Shown here piece after piece: positions 22,874 to 35,578 of a stretch of 64,000 nucleotides of DNA. Source of the stretch: Diphasiastrum complanatum (Eukaryota > Streptophyta > Lycopodiopsida > Lycopodiales > Lycopodiaceae); contig CM055111.1 in the NCBI GenBank assembly GCA_029204225.1, positions 26,046,761 through 26,110,760 of the forward strand, read 5' to 3'. The notes beneath the pieces were generated by a model. The model saw only the letters and a list, made by a program, of their open reading frames with translations. It was not told the DNA's origin and ran no database searches. Made by a program: the position numbers and the translations under genes. The stretch's first letter is position 1, and each line of letters starts with the position of its first letter.

Positions 22874-24267
22874 TGATGGGGCAAGGGAGATAGAAGAACA
22901 CGAACGGAGAAGAGAGCAAGAATATTGCGAAATAGCTCTCCCATTCTAATCAGCTGCTAAATGCAAAAACAGTCTAAAATATAGCTTATGCTAAATGTAA
23001 TCAGAACTTTAAGTGTTCTAATTGCCCAACATGATCTTAAAAATTGATTCATACTCTAAAATAAGAGTACAGTCCACCGAAGAGATAAGAGATGGTTTGT
23101 ATGTGGTACTACTGAAATCAGATTCAATGTGAGGTATAGTTTTGAAATAAATGGAAGAGTAGTATGATAACGTGAGTTCCTCAGGCGTCAAAGACAACCA
23201 TCGTCTGATCAGAAACTAAGGAGTCGTAGACGTCCATGTTCTGATCAGAGTGAGTAAACAAGCGCGATCAAACAACAATAAAAGTGCATTCAATCACAAC
23301 AAGCATTCATCTACGTTGTACACAAATAAAAGCAAGCTGCTGTTATATTACACTGAAGCACAATACAAAACAGCAATTACAACCAAAATGACGGCGTAAT
23401 TGGGATGCTCAAATAATGTGTCTCATGGACGGAGCAACCACTAATCTGTGCTTGGATGATCTATTTATGGATTTCATCCGTGTATTAATTACTTTGAATG
23501 CTTGTCACCTAATTAGGAAAGTCGCTGTACTTGGAAGTACATGGCTTTTGTGACAATTGTACACAGTATATATACGGTCAACAAATCAGGAACGTTGACG
23601 CGGACGAGGACGTCGCTGGAACGTTTCTCGTTTGTTTTAAACGACCTTCGAGATTTTTTACTCTCTTCGCATTTTTTGCAATAAGCCGAAGGTGCCCTCA
23701 AAAAGGATGGTGATGTCTTTAACGCAAAAATAGATGACCTTCAGGATTTTTTCTCTCTTCGCACTTTTTCGCAAAGAGCCAAAGGTGTGTTAAAAACAGT
23801 TCAGCTTTTGAACTATAAAAGTGTCGCATTTTGGGGAAATGCGAAAAAGCCGAAGTTGTTGAAAACATAGTTCATTTCTGTAGATTGTCGCGATACTTAA
23901 GAGTATGTTTGCAAACTGTCACGAAAGTAATGTATTTCTGCAGACTTGTTCTAAATGCAAGTTTGTGGAAGTCCTTGAAGATGGTCAAGTCTTCAATGAC
24001 TTCAAGTCATTAAACTTAACATCTGAACTTGAAATTATGACAGGATTGGTTACCCTTTGCCGGAGATCAGTCGGAAGCCCGTTGTAGACGTCCTTCAATT
24101 AAATTGGTTGTCTAAGTTTGCAATTCCTGCAGGTATCAGATGAGCAGACGTAGAACCAAATTTGGTTTCACCTAACCCTAGATCAATGATCAATAAACAT
24201 GCAGGAAGAATCATGAAATAGAAATTAGTCATTCACCAAGAGGCAACTATGGGCTTAATTTCGAACA
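22874..24267 (-). repeat. 5' LTR of the internally deleted copia element
   Basis: 1394 bp, aligned end to end with 19544-20936. The TATA position reads CCATAAATAG at 23470-23461 instead of CTATAAATAG, so the promoter of this copy is probably weakened. Confidence 0.9.
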
Positions 24268-24470
24268 CGAATGATGCCATGTGTCCGATATCTGCTCACA
24301 CATGCTACATTGCTATACCATTGACCTAGATGTATCGTTCATGAGGACATGCACTAGAGCCTGTAGATGGACGGTCTAGATGAAATCTAGTTGCAAGACT
24401 GTACTTTTGCTCAACATCTGCCTGTTCTTAACCAATCAGATGATGTCATGTGTCCAATATCATTGCTCAC
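24268..24470. repeat. Right-flank copy of the local repeat
   Basis: 24268-24300 ('gatgccatgtgtcc') completes the unit broken by the insertion. The following unit has 'ctgttcttaaccaatcag' then 'atgatgtcatgtgtcc' uninterrupted (24424-24460), which shows what the empty site looked like. Confidence 0.75.
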
Positions 24471-25520
24471 AAATGCTATGAATCTCATAATTAAAGGGCA
24501 TTATCATGCTATTGAAGAGTCACTAATTTGAGCCAGTCTTTGCGCCTTTGTATTTTCTCTATCATCAGATTGTTGTCTAGGCTATTGAAGGGTTGTTGAA
24601 GGGCCACTAATTGACAGAATGTTGTAGGCCATTTGAAGAACTGTCACTGCTTTCTCTTTGTCATAGATTTGAATGCTACAGGGTAGACAAGCACATTTGA
24701 AAGCTTGTAGTCGTATGATGATACAAATTACAATGGCCAATGGCCATATTCATCAATGATCATTTAATGAACATTGAATGAACGTGCTCACCACTGTTGA
24801 GGTGGTCATGTAGGCTATCAATGTTCATGTCCTTGTAACTTGTGGCTAGCTTAAGCCTTGGCCCTTGGCCCTTAAGGCCTAGACTGAGTCATCTTAAAGG
24901 CAGTGACTCCAAGGCTCGAGAGTCGAGAGTCACACTAAAAGTACCTATAATTTTTTAAAAAACTTAAGATCTAACCTATAATGCTAAAATTAATAGGCTC
25001 AAAACTTTTTTTTAAAAGATTTTTGTGATCCAAAAACCTATTCTCAAAATATGAATAGACTCATCACCTTTAAGTGATTAAACGTGTAGCTTTTAAAAAC
25101 CTAAAAATAAAGAATTGTTAGGTGAATTTCATATTCTTGTAAGGCTTTTTTATATGGATTATAGGTTTTCGCAAGCACTCACTCACTCACACTAGGCATC
25201 AAGTGATTATGGGTGAGTGTATTAGGTTAACTTCTTATGAAAGGTACTAGTACCAAGTGATGCCAAACCAAGGTATGTGGAATAAATGCTTATTCCAAGA
25301 TATGTGTAATAAATGCTTATTTAGGGATTCGATCATAAACCTATTTTCCATTTATTCAACCATACTTAATTAGCTTAATTAATCATGCTTAGTGGCCCAC
25401 CGAGGAGTATCTCTTTCCTCTTCTCTTTCATCTCGACTCTCTTCCTCCACTGATAGATTGCGTTGGCGAGGCGGCAGCCTGTATACACTCATCCTTCTTC
25501 CGGATTCTACTACTCACCTT
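24471..25520. other. Intergenic sequence upstream of the CREG gene
   Basis: No gene. A 27-bp imperfect duplication lies at 25271-25323 ('ataaatgcttatt' in each copy). A pyrimidine-rich leader (25405-25450, 'ctctttcctcttctctttc') probably belongs to the promoter or 5' UTR of the downstream gene. I saw no convincing TATA box. Confidence 0.5.
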
Positions 25521-25544
25521 ATGATGCATACGGGATGGGTGGGC

Positions 25545-28315
25545 ATGGGCCTCCTTCTGCTGCTGCTGCTGCTCGGTGCTGCTGCTGAAGCTGCATTGTT
25601 GCTGCCTGGAAGGCCGGATCGCAATGATTTTGCTGGGATGGCTCGTTGGCTTGTTTCTGGCAATTCCTGGGGCGTCCTAAGGTTTGGTTTCATCTGTGGT
25701 CTATATATCAAATAAGTAGTAGAACCCCATCTCCCGGCTCTGATAATTACGTGGGTTATACTCCGCCCAAACTGACGAACTTATCTCAGTCCTTTCTGAT
25801 TTTAAATATTAGGCGGTTTTTTTGGTTCTTTGATTTTTGCTGGTATCGAAGATTGAATTCCGTGAATTGAAGCGGAATTATAGAATGTTCAATGGTCTCA
25901 GCCGGTTTTGTGTTACTGATTTGGAATTAAGATGGGATTTCTGATTTAGAATATGAAACGTAAGTATTTCGTATGGCTCTTTGAGTTTTGAATTCCGTGA
26001 ATTAGAGCTGAATTTCATCGCTTAAGATTCTCAACAGGTTTATGTTACTGATTTGAAAACAAGATGCCTATGTGATCTGCCCAAGTTGAACCCATTCTGA
26101 TTTAGGATATGAACCTAATCAGTTTTCTTTTCTGGTTTTGAAGATTGAATTCCATGAATTAGAGCTGAATTACAGATCTCTTAATGTTCTCAGCATGTTC
26201 GTACTACTGATTTGAGAATTAAGTTGGTTTATACTCTGTTCAAATTGGCAAATTTAGTTTTGTCCATCCTCATTTAGAATATGAATCCTAACCAATTTTT
26301 TTTATTCTTGGGGTATTATCTATTTAATTTGTCGAGTTACAGCTGAATTACATATATTTTGGTGTTCCTTTTTCTATCTTCAATATTCCTTTTGGGTGCT
26401 TGAAAGGCCAGAGTGGTTCATTTTACCTGACAGGACTCTGTTGATTCTGATTCGGTTTTCTTGGTTAAATGCAGCACTGTATCGGTCCATCTTCAGGGCA
26501 TGCCATTTGGGTAGGCCATCCTCTATTCAGTTGATCCACTTTGCAGTTGATAACAAACTTTCAAACTAGCCATCAAAGAAAGAAACAGTTTAGAAGAGAT
26601 TAAATCTTTACTTAGGGTAACATGGCTGAGTATTTGTGCCCATCCTGCAGGAACATAGCCTCTTTCAGTGATGGGCCTCCAGGAAACTCTACAGGTACAC
26701 CATATTTTTATCTCACAAAGCTCGATCCAACAGCATATGATTTATCCAAAAACCCTCGCTGCTCCCTTTCCCTCAGTGAGGAACCGTTGGGGACCTGTGG
26801 GAATAAAGATGCTGAAAACCCATCCTGTGCCAAGCTTACTCTCTCTGGACAGGTTGGTTCGTCATTTAACAGAGCTTCTAGTTCCCATTTATGTTAAACT
26901 TTTTGAGTAAGCAAGACTATATAAAAAAAGAATCTTCTCTATAGCATATGTTTTCTTCTCCCTCAAAACAGTCTTTGAACTCTGCATATCATCCCTTATT
27001 TTGTATTCTCTTTAATATGTGAATCCTTTATCGTCAAAACAATTACTCACTCTCCAATTTCATCCCTTATTTTGCTTGGTTATGTACATGAGTGGCTTTG
27101 CTAATTCAGGACAGTTTTTACTTAAAAGGTTTGAATGTTACCTCGGAAAGTCTAATAATATTGACTTGCAGTATTCCAATCTTCTTGAAGGTCTTGCTCG
27201 GTCACAATTCTGATTGAAATTTTTGTCTAATGAAAACATTGTTTGATAAATACCAAAATCCTGGCTGGTATTTCTTTGTCAATCATTGTTTCAATGTGAT
27301 CCTATTATCCACAATAATGTGGCCATTGGACATATAGTTGTTACGTCTGAGATTTGAAAAGCAACAGGCTTCATGATGAAAACAGTTTTGTGGGTCAAAA
27401 TCAGCAAAATAGTCTTCACAAACCAGAAAGTTTTTAACTAGGATCTAAGGGGTTTTATCCACTCTTTGAAGCATAGTCCACAAGGAGAAGATGGGATGGG
27501 CATACCTACCATTGAAGAGCAAAGATTGAAGTCATAATAACTATTCAAAGCAGAAAATGGAGATAGCGACTTTTTAGTGGAATGCAACTCTTGTTAAAAC
27601 ACATCCCCATATCTATGGACAAGGAAACGCAAACCTTACAATTTGGCAAGCTTTCACCAGAAAGTGATTATGTGGTGTCTCTCTGTATCGTTTATCACAT
27701 TGGGAGTCTGATTGCCTGGGTACAAAATCCTTTCCAAAACTAGGTGTTAAACAGTTATTTTAAGTGGTTATATATGATCTTGAGTGCTCATATTGCACTT
27801 TTTTTCAAAAGGCACAGATATTTAACTAGTGAGTGTGCCAGGGAAGATGGTTGGAGATTGGGACCAAATAATAAACTGATTACAGATTGATTATTTGTCA
27901 ATGCAAATAGGTAGAGGAGATACAAACAGACAAGGAGCGTGGATTTGCAGCTGAAGCACTTTTCTCGAAGCACCCTGAAATGCGAAGTGAGCTTTTAAGA
28001 CCTTCCTATCGTTGATTTCATAGTTGGGAATATTCCAATTATTGTTTTTGATTATTTGTCAATGCAGAATCATTTGAAAAAGCTTCAAGAAACAAATCTG
28101 TTATTCTTTGAATTCTGCTCAGTCAGGAACTGATCCTTTTCTTCTTGGCCATGTGATCAGGTTGGCCCGCACATCACAATTTCCGTTTCTACAAGTTTAT
28201 CATTGAAGACATTTTCCTGATTGACTGGTTTGGGGGACCTAAACCACTTACAGTTTCTGACTATTACTGGAACAATCATATATCTACCTTTTTGTTGGAT
28301 GGTTTGGCACAGTGA
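25545..28315 (+). CDS. CREG1: CREG-family (cellular repressor of E1A-stimulated genes) protein, five exons
   Basis: Exons 25545-25681, 26475-26510, 26651-26852, 27911-27986 and 28161-28315; every intron is GT-AG and phases agree, giving 201 residues. The protein opens with a Leu-rich signal peptide (about residues 1-16), then GRPDRNDFAGMARWLV and SGNSWGVL, a tiny exon ending QGMPFG, FSDGPPGNSTGTPYFYLTKL, EEPLGTCGNKDAENPSCAKL, FSKHPEM and IFLIDWFGG. These are hallmarks of CREG proteins: secreted or endolysosomal glycoproteins with an FMN-binding split-barrel fold whose plant role is poorly known. NST is a possible N-glycosylation site. ATG codons at 25521/25524 would add eight or seven residues; 25545 is preferred because it starts the signal peptide and has G at -3 and +4. 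No disabling change was seen. Confidence 0.92.
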
Positions 28316-29461
28316 CATTTTAGATATTATTGTTTGAGAATCTGATTTTTGGCTTGTTCTTTGTAATCCTTCAAAGCTGAGTGATAAGTATGAGTCAGCA
28401 ACATCACATAGGCTCATTACGCTCTTTATGTAAGTACTTCATGTCTGGTTCTTTGAAATGATATATCCAAAGCTACTCTTGGATTATCCTGTGGATCTTT
28501 CCATAAGGGTCTTGTTAGGGATCGCATTTAGATTCTGTAAAATTCAACTTGAATTACACACTCTGATGTTGCAAAGCTATCAGATATTGTTTTTTTGTAC
28601 AAGTTGTTGCAAAAAATTTGAAAATCTTTAAGTCCTCCTTTCTGCCTCGTTATTTTCCTTTATTATGAATCTGATGCTCCCATTTCTACTTGTCAATTTT
28701 GACTTTATTTGCAAAGAGAAAAGTAATTTCAATCAATTAAGGATGATTTTGGTCCCTGACCTTAAAAGGATTTGAAAGTATATTCATGAGCATGCTATCC
28801 GGTTTAAGTACCTTATTTAGAGAGATCATGTCTAGGATTTAATATGATTGAGCTACATAAGCTGCATGAGTAAAAGAGGAGCTTATCAGTTGAGTCAAGC
28901 TTTATCTTTGCCATAGAGTATAGAGCATCCTATCATCAATAATCATTCTCCAAAACAAGGGGAATGTGTATAAACTGTATCTTGCAACCTCTTACATTCA
29001 AGAAATCAGCACTATATGTCTCAATATCCTACTTCAACTTCTAAAATCACAGCACCACATTGCAAAAGCTCGAATGTTTGAGCCTTATTCTTATAGCATC
29101 CATAATTGTCTTAACGCATTTAGTATGCTTGTGGCTCTTAGATTTATCGGTTGCAGATATGGGATTTGTGCCATTAGCTTTAGCTTTCATATTCTACTGA
29201 TGCCATCAATGGGTGTAATGCCGCCTCATTTGTTAGGTGAATGTTTGAGAGGTCGCTTATACCAGTTAAACAAACAACTTGATAAAATCCATTGTCCTTT
29301 CTACTTTATTTATCAATAAAGCTTGCCTTCCTCCATCTACATCTTGTTTTGTGTTAGACATTATCTTTCATTCAGTTATTGATTCATATTGTGATGTCAC
29401 CTAAGCAAATGCTAAGTCGCGCATTAATCCAATTCTCTCAAATTTGACATAAATTGACTTG
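28316..29461. other. Intergenic sequence downstream of the CREG gene
   Basis: The first part is presumably 3' UTR, but I found no clear polyadenylation signal. A plus-strand open frame at 28966-29319 has no recognisable motif and is likely chance. No repeat was seen. Confidence 0.5.
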
Positions 29462-29965
29462 TTACACCAGCAATATGGGTCTAGCAATAAACAAATAAAT
29501 CAAAGAGCCAACCAATTGCCTAAACAAAAATAGATTTTCTTCATTTTCATTGTCACAATTGGTCAACTTCATATTTGGCTCCATCGGTGTAGAAACTGGT
29601 TTACAAACTACCATACGAACCTTATCCAAAAGCTCAAAAACATATTGGGCTTGCATAAAAGCCAACATGTTTTTGTGACATCATACCTCAATTCCAAGAT
29701 AAAAATGCAATCTCCAAAATTCGTCATCTTGAACTCACAAAATAACTTTGCTTGACATCGTCCAACATCATATTACAAATTTCAATAATTAACAAGTCAT
29801 TTACATACACCACATGCATTATTATGTCCCCTTCTTTGTGCATAACGTAGAGATTAATATCACATTCCCTATGAGTAAATCCAAGGTTTACCATGTAGCT
29901 CTCAATGCATGAAAACACACCCTAAGATAATGTTTTAAACCATACAATGGTTTCTTTAATTTGTG
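29462..29965 (-). pseudogene. Copia RT fragment
   Basis: Reading from 29965: VHKLKKPLYGLK, a frameshift, then YMVNLGFTHRECDINLYV, MHVVYVNDLLII and, after another shift, KPVSTPMEPNMKL and FRQLVGSLIYL. This is the palm-to-thumb part of a copia RT. The catalytic YVDD reads YVND. No LTR or other domain is attached. Confidence 0.85.
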
Positions 29966-30039
29966 CACATCATTTTCTTTGCCCTTACAATGAATTCGTG
30001 AGTGTGAAAAATTGTCAAAAATCTATCTTGGTAATTTTA

Positions 30040-30428
30040 TGTTTTAAACCAGGTTACATTTTAGCAAAAATGCCGAAATACGACACCTTCGCTACATTTT
30101 ATACTTTGCAAACAACCCGACACTACATTGGAATACTATGTATTAAGTGAATTTACCATTTTAGAAATATGGAAATTGCGACACTTGCCTCGCATTTTTC
30201 GGGATTTTCTACCTTCCGACACCTTCGCATTTTTCGCATAATAACCTTCGCTTTGATTTACCAAGCAAAGCATTCGTGTATTTTGTTTATTTATTTATTT
30301 ATTTTTGTTTTTTGGACTAGACACTTATTATTGAGTATGTACCTTCAAAACGAAGGACACGCTTCCATTTAATATTAGTCTAATCCGCCGAAATATCATC
30401 AATACGCCTAAAACCTCAAACACTTCAG
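30040..30428 (+). other. LTR-U3-like or leader sequence
   Basis: It contains 'acaccttcgc', 'cgcatttttcggg' and 'ttcgcatttttcgc' words like those in the U3 of the LTRs at 20.4, 23.7 and 61.5 kb. It leads into the coding remnant at 30429. No TATA box was clearly seen. Confidence 0.3.
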
Positions 30429-31253
30429 TTGTTGTCGCTACCACTTTCCATCACTCTTGCTCTCCGATTTGCGAATTGTTGTGATCAAGCTCTTGTCCGC
30501 CATCGGTCGTTTACAACTGCAAGCACTATGGCGATTGTATTCAAAACGCACCCAAAGCCAGTGTTACCAATATTACAACCACTAGCTGTACGAGCGCAAA
30601 TTGAAGGACTTCTTCAATTTAACCCATCAGTAATTCTTACTGATTTGTGTTATGAGCTGATCCGCAATCTGGGCGAAACAGAAGAAGGACATATTTCCAC
30701 TATTGTCCACAATCAAGAGATTGTTATTACAGAAGGATTTTAATGTCGTGCCTTAGGATTGCCTATGGACGGCAGTATGCCAGTCACTAAGCCAGATTTC
30801 ATCGTAGAGAGCGGAGTTTTCCAAGAAGAAGCTTATTTTGAGAAACGGGGATATAAACTCTCTTACATTAGAGATCCCAATCTCAAGAGCTTCGTTCGAT
30901 TTGCTCTTGCTTCTATCTTTTTATCGGAGCAAGAGTACATCATCTCAAATACAAATATGGGATACCTGCTGAGAGCCTTAAATGGAGAGCCGATTGCCTT
31001 CGGACAAATTGCTTTCAAGCAACTCTGTTAGTAAAAGTTAATCAATTTTCCAGACAGGGTCAGCAGATGGGTATTTTATGTATGCATGTTGGTGTGCTGA
31101 CAGTGCAGGAGGACATCAGGATTGCACCAGTGCTACCAGAGCTAGCCTCATCAATTGAGGCCAAATCCCAGATGCAGACATCAAAGGCAACCACCGTAGC
31201 AGCCACACCATCATCATCAAGTCAAGGGAGCTCGGTGAGAATGACTTCGTTGA
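30429..31253 (+). pseudogene. Unrecognised coding remnant, weakly gag/plant-mobile-domain-like
   Basis: The frame from ATG 30429 (or 30528, MAIVFKTHPKP) runs to TAA 30743, continues at 30759-31031 to TAG, and ends with a Ser/Thr-rich stretch to 31253. Visible segments are 'NPSVILTDLCYELIRNLGE', 'HNQEIVITEGF', ALGLPMDGSMP and 'FALASIFLSEQEY'. The '(L)GLP(I/M)DG' pattern after a short beta-rich stretch recalls the plant mobile domain of transposon-derived proteins, but that is a weak comparison by eye. At 31254 it joins the R-U5 part of a copia LTR. I assign no function. Confidence 0.4.
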
Positions 31254-31928
31254 TGAGTTGATGACTGAGACGAAGGAGATGCCTTGTGCATTGATTCTTG
31301 ATTGTCAACAATAAGGTTTTATTCCTTTACAGATTGCATAAGCTTCGTAGGGCACGCGGTTTCGTCCGCTATTGTCTTGTGCTCTACTGCATTATTGACA
31401 TGTATACATGATATACTTAATCTGATACAGTTCTTTGTTCTGCGTTCAGATCTATGTTAATATTGCTATGCTTATCATTCATTCTGTCTGATCTTTCTAG
31501 TTGTTCTTTCTGGTAATAGACGACTAACATTTAGTCTTGTCTTTTGCGAATCATTCGCGACTAATTATCAGTCGAGCACTGTCTAGCTCTTCGCGAATCA
31601 TTCGCGACGAATAGTTTGCCTTATTATTTGTGACAAACCATTCTTCTGGAGCTTCATTCATTTATTAAAGTTTGGCTACGTAATCAAGAACGACTGTGAT
31701 TTCCATCACTACTGTTTTGTTCGTTCTGATAGGCGTAGTCATGCTTTCGGAGAGAGTCGTATAGCTCGTTCCGCTGTGCACGAACATTTTCTGTTCGAGT
31801 TCGTTTCTCATTCATTTCTTGTTCGAGTTCATGTCTCGTTCGTGTTCGTCTTACCTCTTTGAGCTTATTTTTCGTTTCTAACATACGACACCTTTTCTCA
31901 ACTCGTTCATCTCCCTCTTTCCAATAGA
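31254..31928 (+). repeat. R-U5 portion of a copia LTR
   Basis: It aligns with 34752-35421 nearly base for base ('gagacgaaggagatgccttg' through 'catctccctct'). The left edge corresponds to just downstream of the predicted start site of the complete LTR (TATA at about 34694); U3 is missing. It ends 'ccaata' where the other has 'ccaaca', and no PBS follows. 31591-31607 is a palindrome, TCGCGAATCATTCGCGA. Confidence 0.85.
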
Positions 31929-32460
<532 letters not shown>

Positions 32461-32701
32461 TCTCTGACAATCAGCGACGGCCAGTGAGTGAGTGACTGGA
32501 GGGGCCGCAAACACCGTGAAGGGAGGGGCCGCAAGCGGTTCGTGAGAGAGAGATGGGTGACTGGAGGGGCCACAATCCGAGAGAGAGATGGTTTCGTGAG
32601 TGAGAGAGAGGGACCATGAGAATCGACAACATCCAAGAGAGAGAGAGAGATTCGTGAGAACCATGAGTGGGAGAGAGAGAGAGAGGAATCATGAGAATCG
32701 T

Positions 32702-32859
<158 letters not shown>

Positions 32860-32933
32860 CTGTGAGAATGTCGAGTCCAAATGCAAAGTTGCAGAAGTAC
32901 CGATAGCGGCACTGTTTGTAGGAGGCCTATTTG

Positions 32934-33029
32934 ATGGCAAAAGCTCGCTGGCCTTTGAATATGTTTTAATAGCTCGTTGGGTGGACATTGGACCTTTGAG
33001 AGAGAAGGAGCTTTGGTGTCTGATGGCGG
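32934..33029. repeat. Direct repeat, copy 1 of 2
   Basis: 'aaaagctcgctggcct', 'tttgagagagaaggag' and 'tttggtgtct' recur in the same order at 33501-33596. Spacing between copies is about 567 bp. Confidence 0.85.
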
Positions 33030-33500
33030 CCAGTAGAGATGGTGTTATAGGAGCTCGCTGATCTTCACAACCCATCACAGCGCATTGCTGACGCTCCAGA
33101 GAGAGAGCTTATGCTCATCGTTATGGAGCACAACCAATTTCCAAGCAGCATCGCTGCCTACGCTCTTCCTTCAGGAATTCTAGAGCAGATGAAGGTCCTC
33201 TGGTAGTTAGTTCTATCAAGGGATTTGCCATAATCAAAATCTAGCTGCTTCACATGCCATCCTATGCATTTATACTCATTAATAAGATTATTCTAAATGT
33301 CTGGACCAATCTCATTTTCAAACACAAACATAGCCTCTTCTTATTTACTTTTCAATAGATTATCATATTAACCCTGCATTGTTTTGCCTGCAGAATTTAG
33401 GAAGTTTTGTTGTCATCTCTAAACTATGCTCGAAAGAGAGAAAGAGACTAGCAACATCAGCTAGAAAGCTAGAGAGGATATAATGTTGTGAATCTAGAGA

Positions 33501-33596
33501 TGGTAAAAGCTCGCTGGCCTGTGAAGTTGTTTTAATAGCTCGCTGGGTGGACCTTGGATCTTTGAGAGAGAAGGAGATTTGGTGTCTATTGGCGGG
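33501..33596. repeat. Direct repeat, copy 2 of 2
   Basis: Matches 32934-33029 with a few substitutions. The sequence between the copies (33030-33500) has no gene. Confidence 0.85.
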
Positions 33597-33950
33597 GGTA
33601 CTGCAATCTTCTTATGAGCGCTAGCTCTAAGTTTAAAAAAGGATGCCTAAAATGTTATAGTTATCATAACTATAAACTAACGTACAAACTGGGCATCGCT
33701 GATCTACAAATGTATAAGGTGTTGATTTGCAAACTAGATGTCGTCAATCAACAAACACACCTTATGATGGTGATGGTGGTGTGATTCTTCAGCTCTGCCC
33801 GATAGTTGTGATAGCAGGCTCACGGTTCAAGGTTCCGATAGCAAGCTCTTCTCCTCAAGCCTTTGATAGCATGCAGGTCGCGATCTTCAACAGTTCTTAC
33901 CAGTTCCGATCAACAAAGCGCCTGCCAGTACAAATTCACACAACACAACA

Positions 33951-34128
<178 letters not shown>

Positions 34129-34249
34129 CAAAGAAAAAAAAAGAGAGAGACGGTCGTTATGCATTAATGGAAAGGTGGCTAATAAGAGAGAGAGTGCGTT
34201 AGTCATTAGTGGAAAGGTGGTTGTGTTTTGAAGGGACGTGTTTTGAAGG

Positions 34250-35421
34250 TGTTGGATTTATTCCCTCTACTCTCCTCAAATCCCATTTTATTATGTCTCC
34301 ATTCATGCTGCATATTTACTAACGTTGTCGCGTAGTCTGCATATTTACACGCAAATTCGCACAAACGAAAAAAAGACGAAAGAATCGCGACACTATGTTT
34401 TTACACACGTTATGGTGATAGGCAAAAAGGGGACACTATCTTACAGAATGCCAAAGGTGCCCTAAAAGCAAAGGCACCCTGTAAATCTAATCCTAAGGCT
34501 ACTCGTAAGAGTGACACACTTTTTGCATTGTCATCACCAACGATCACTTTAGCACTGACTGACGTCACACCCTTTCCACGCTCACCCCATGCAGCTGCGC
34601 TAACAGATTGGACAACGACTGCAACCACCCACGATCTCTTACAAACAACACATCCACTCTGTACTTTTCACATCTGCACACCTGTAATATAATGTATATA
34701 TATACTGGATACCATTTGCGTATTCAGGTTAATGAGTGAATGAGTTGATGAGTTGATGAATGAGACGAAGGAGATGCCTTGCGCATTGATTCTTGATTAT
34801 TAGCAATGAAATTTTATTCCTTTACAAATTGCATAAGCTTTGTAGGGCACGCGGTTTCGTCTGCTATTGTCTTGTGCTCTACTGCATTATTGACATGTAC
34901 ACATGATATACTTAATTTAATACAGTTCTTTGTTCTGCATTCAGATCTATGTTAATATTGCTATGCTTATCATTCATTTTGTTTGATCTTTCTAGTTGTT
35001 CTTTCTAGTAATAGACGACTAACATTTAGTCTTGTCTTTTGCGAATCATTCACGACTAATTATCAATCAAGCACCGTCTAGCTCTTCACGAATCATTCGT
35101 GACGAATAGTTTGTCTTACTATTCGCGACAAACCATTCTTCTGGAGCTTCATTCATTTATTAAAGTTTGGCTACGTAATCAAGAACGACTATGATTCCCA
35201 TCACTACCGTTTTGTTCATTCTGATAGGCGTAGTCATGCTTTCGGAGAGAGTCGTAGAGCTCGTTCCACTGCGCACGAACATTTTTTGTTCGAGTTCGTT
35301 TCTCGTTCATTTCTTGTTCGAGTTCGTGTCTCGTTCGTGTTCGTCTTACCTCTTTGAGCTTATTTTTCGTTTCTAACATATGACACCTTTTCTCAACTTG
35401 TTCATCTCCCTCTCTCCAACA
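34250..35421 (+). repeat. Complete copia LTR (1172 bp)
   Basis: It starts TGTTGG and ends CCAACA, a perfect 6-bp inverted terminal repeat, directly before the PBS. A TATA-box run (tatatata) lies at about 34694. The start TGTTGGATTTAT matches the minus-strand LTR ending at 61786; the end matches the LTR ending at 1818; the R-U5 half is copied at 31254-31928. Confidence 0.92.
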
Positions 35422-35433
35422 TGGTATCGGAGC
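35422..35433 (+). other. Primer binding site (tRNA-iMet type)
   Basis: TGGTATCGGAGC follows the LTR end CCAACA directly. One base differs from TGGTATCAGAGC. Confidence 0.9.
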
Positions 35434-35578
35434 TATTTTCATAGCTTGATAAGCTTCCACAATACAAGACTCTACTAGCCAATAGAGTGATTGTTTTCTT
35501 GTTCTGTATTTTGTAGTATCAGATTTTCATACTTAAGTCACTGATAGTTTCTCCTATCACTCAGACTAACTCTTCCAC

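Larger units (their letters stand above)
19544..24267 (-). mobile_element. Copia element with both LTRs, internally deleted from PBS to integrase
   Basis: Two LTRs (19544-20936 and 22874-24267), a PBS (22870-22859) and a PPT at 20937 define a 4724-bp minus-strand element. The internal region holds only integrase C-terminus, RT and RNase H; gag, protease and the integrase core are absent right after the PBS. The flanks caaat (left) and cgaat (right) look like a target duplication with one change. By hand count over the first 385 bp the LTRs differ at about 26 positions (near 7%), so the insertion is old. RT and RNase H also carry disabling changes. Confidence 0.9.

Noticed and set aside
25392-25520. 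N-terminal extension of the CREG gene from a GTG at 25392
   Set aside because: GTG is not an expected plant start, and the signal peptide begins at 25521-25545; the extension is Ser/Arg-rich 5' leader.
28966-29319. 117-codon open frame downstream of the CREG gene
   Set aside because: No motif, no splice partner and no repeat relation; likely chance.
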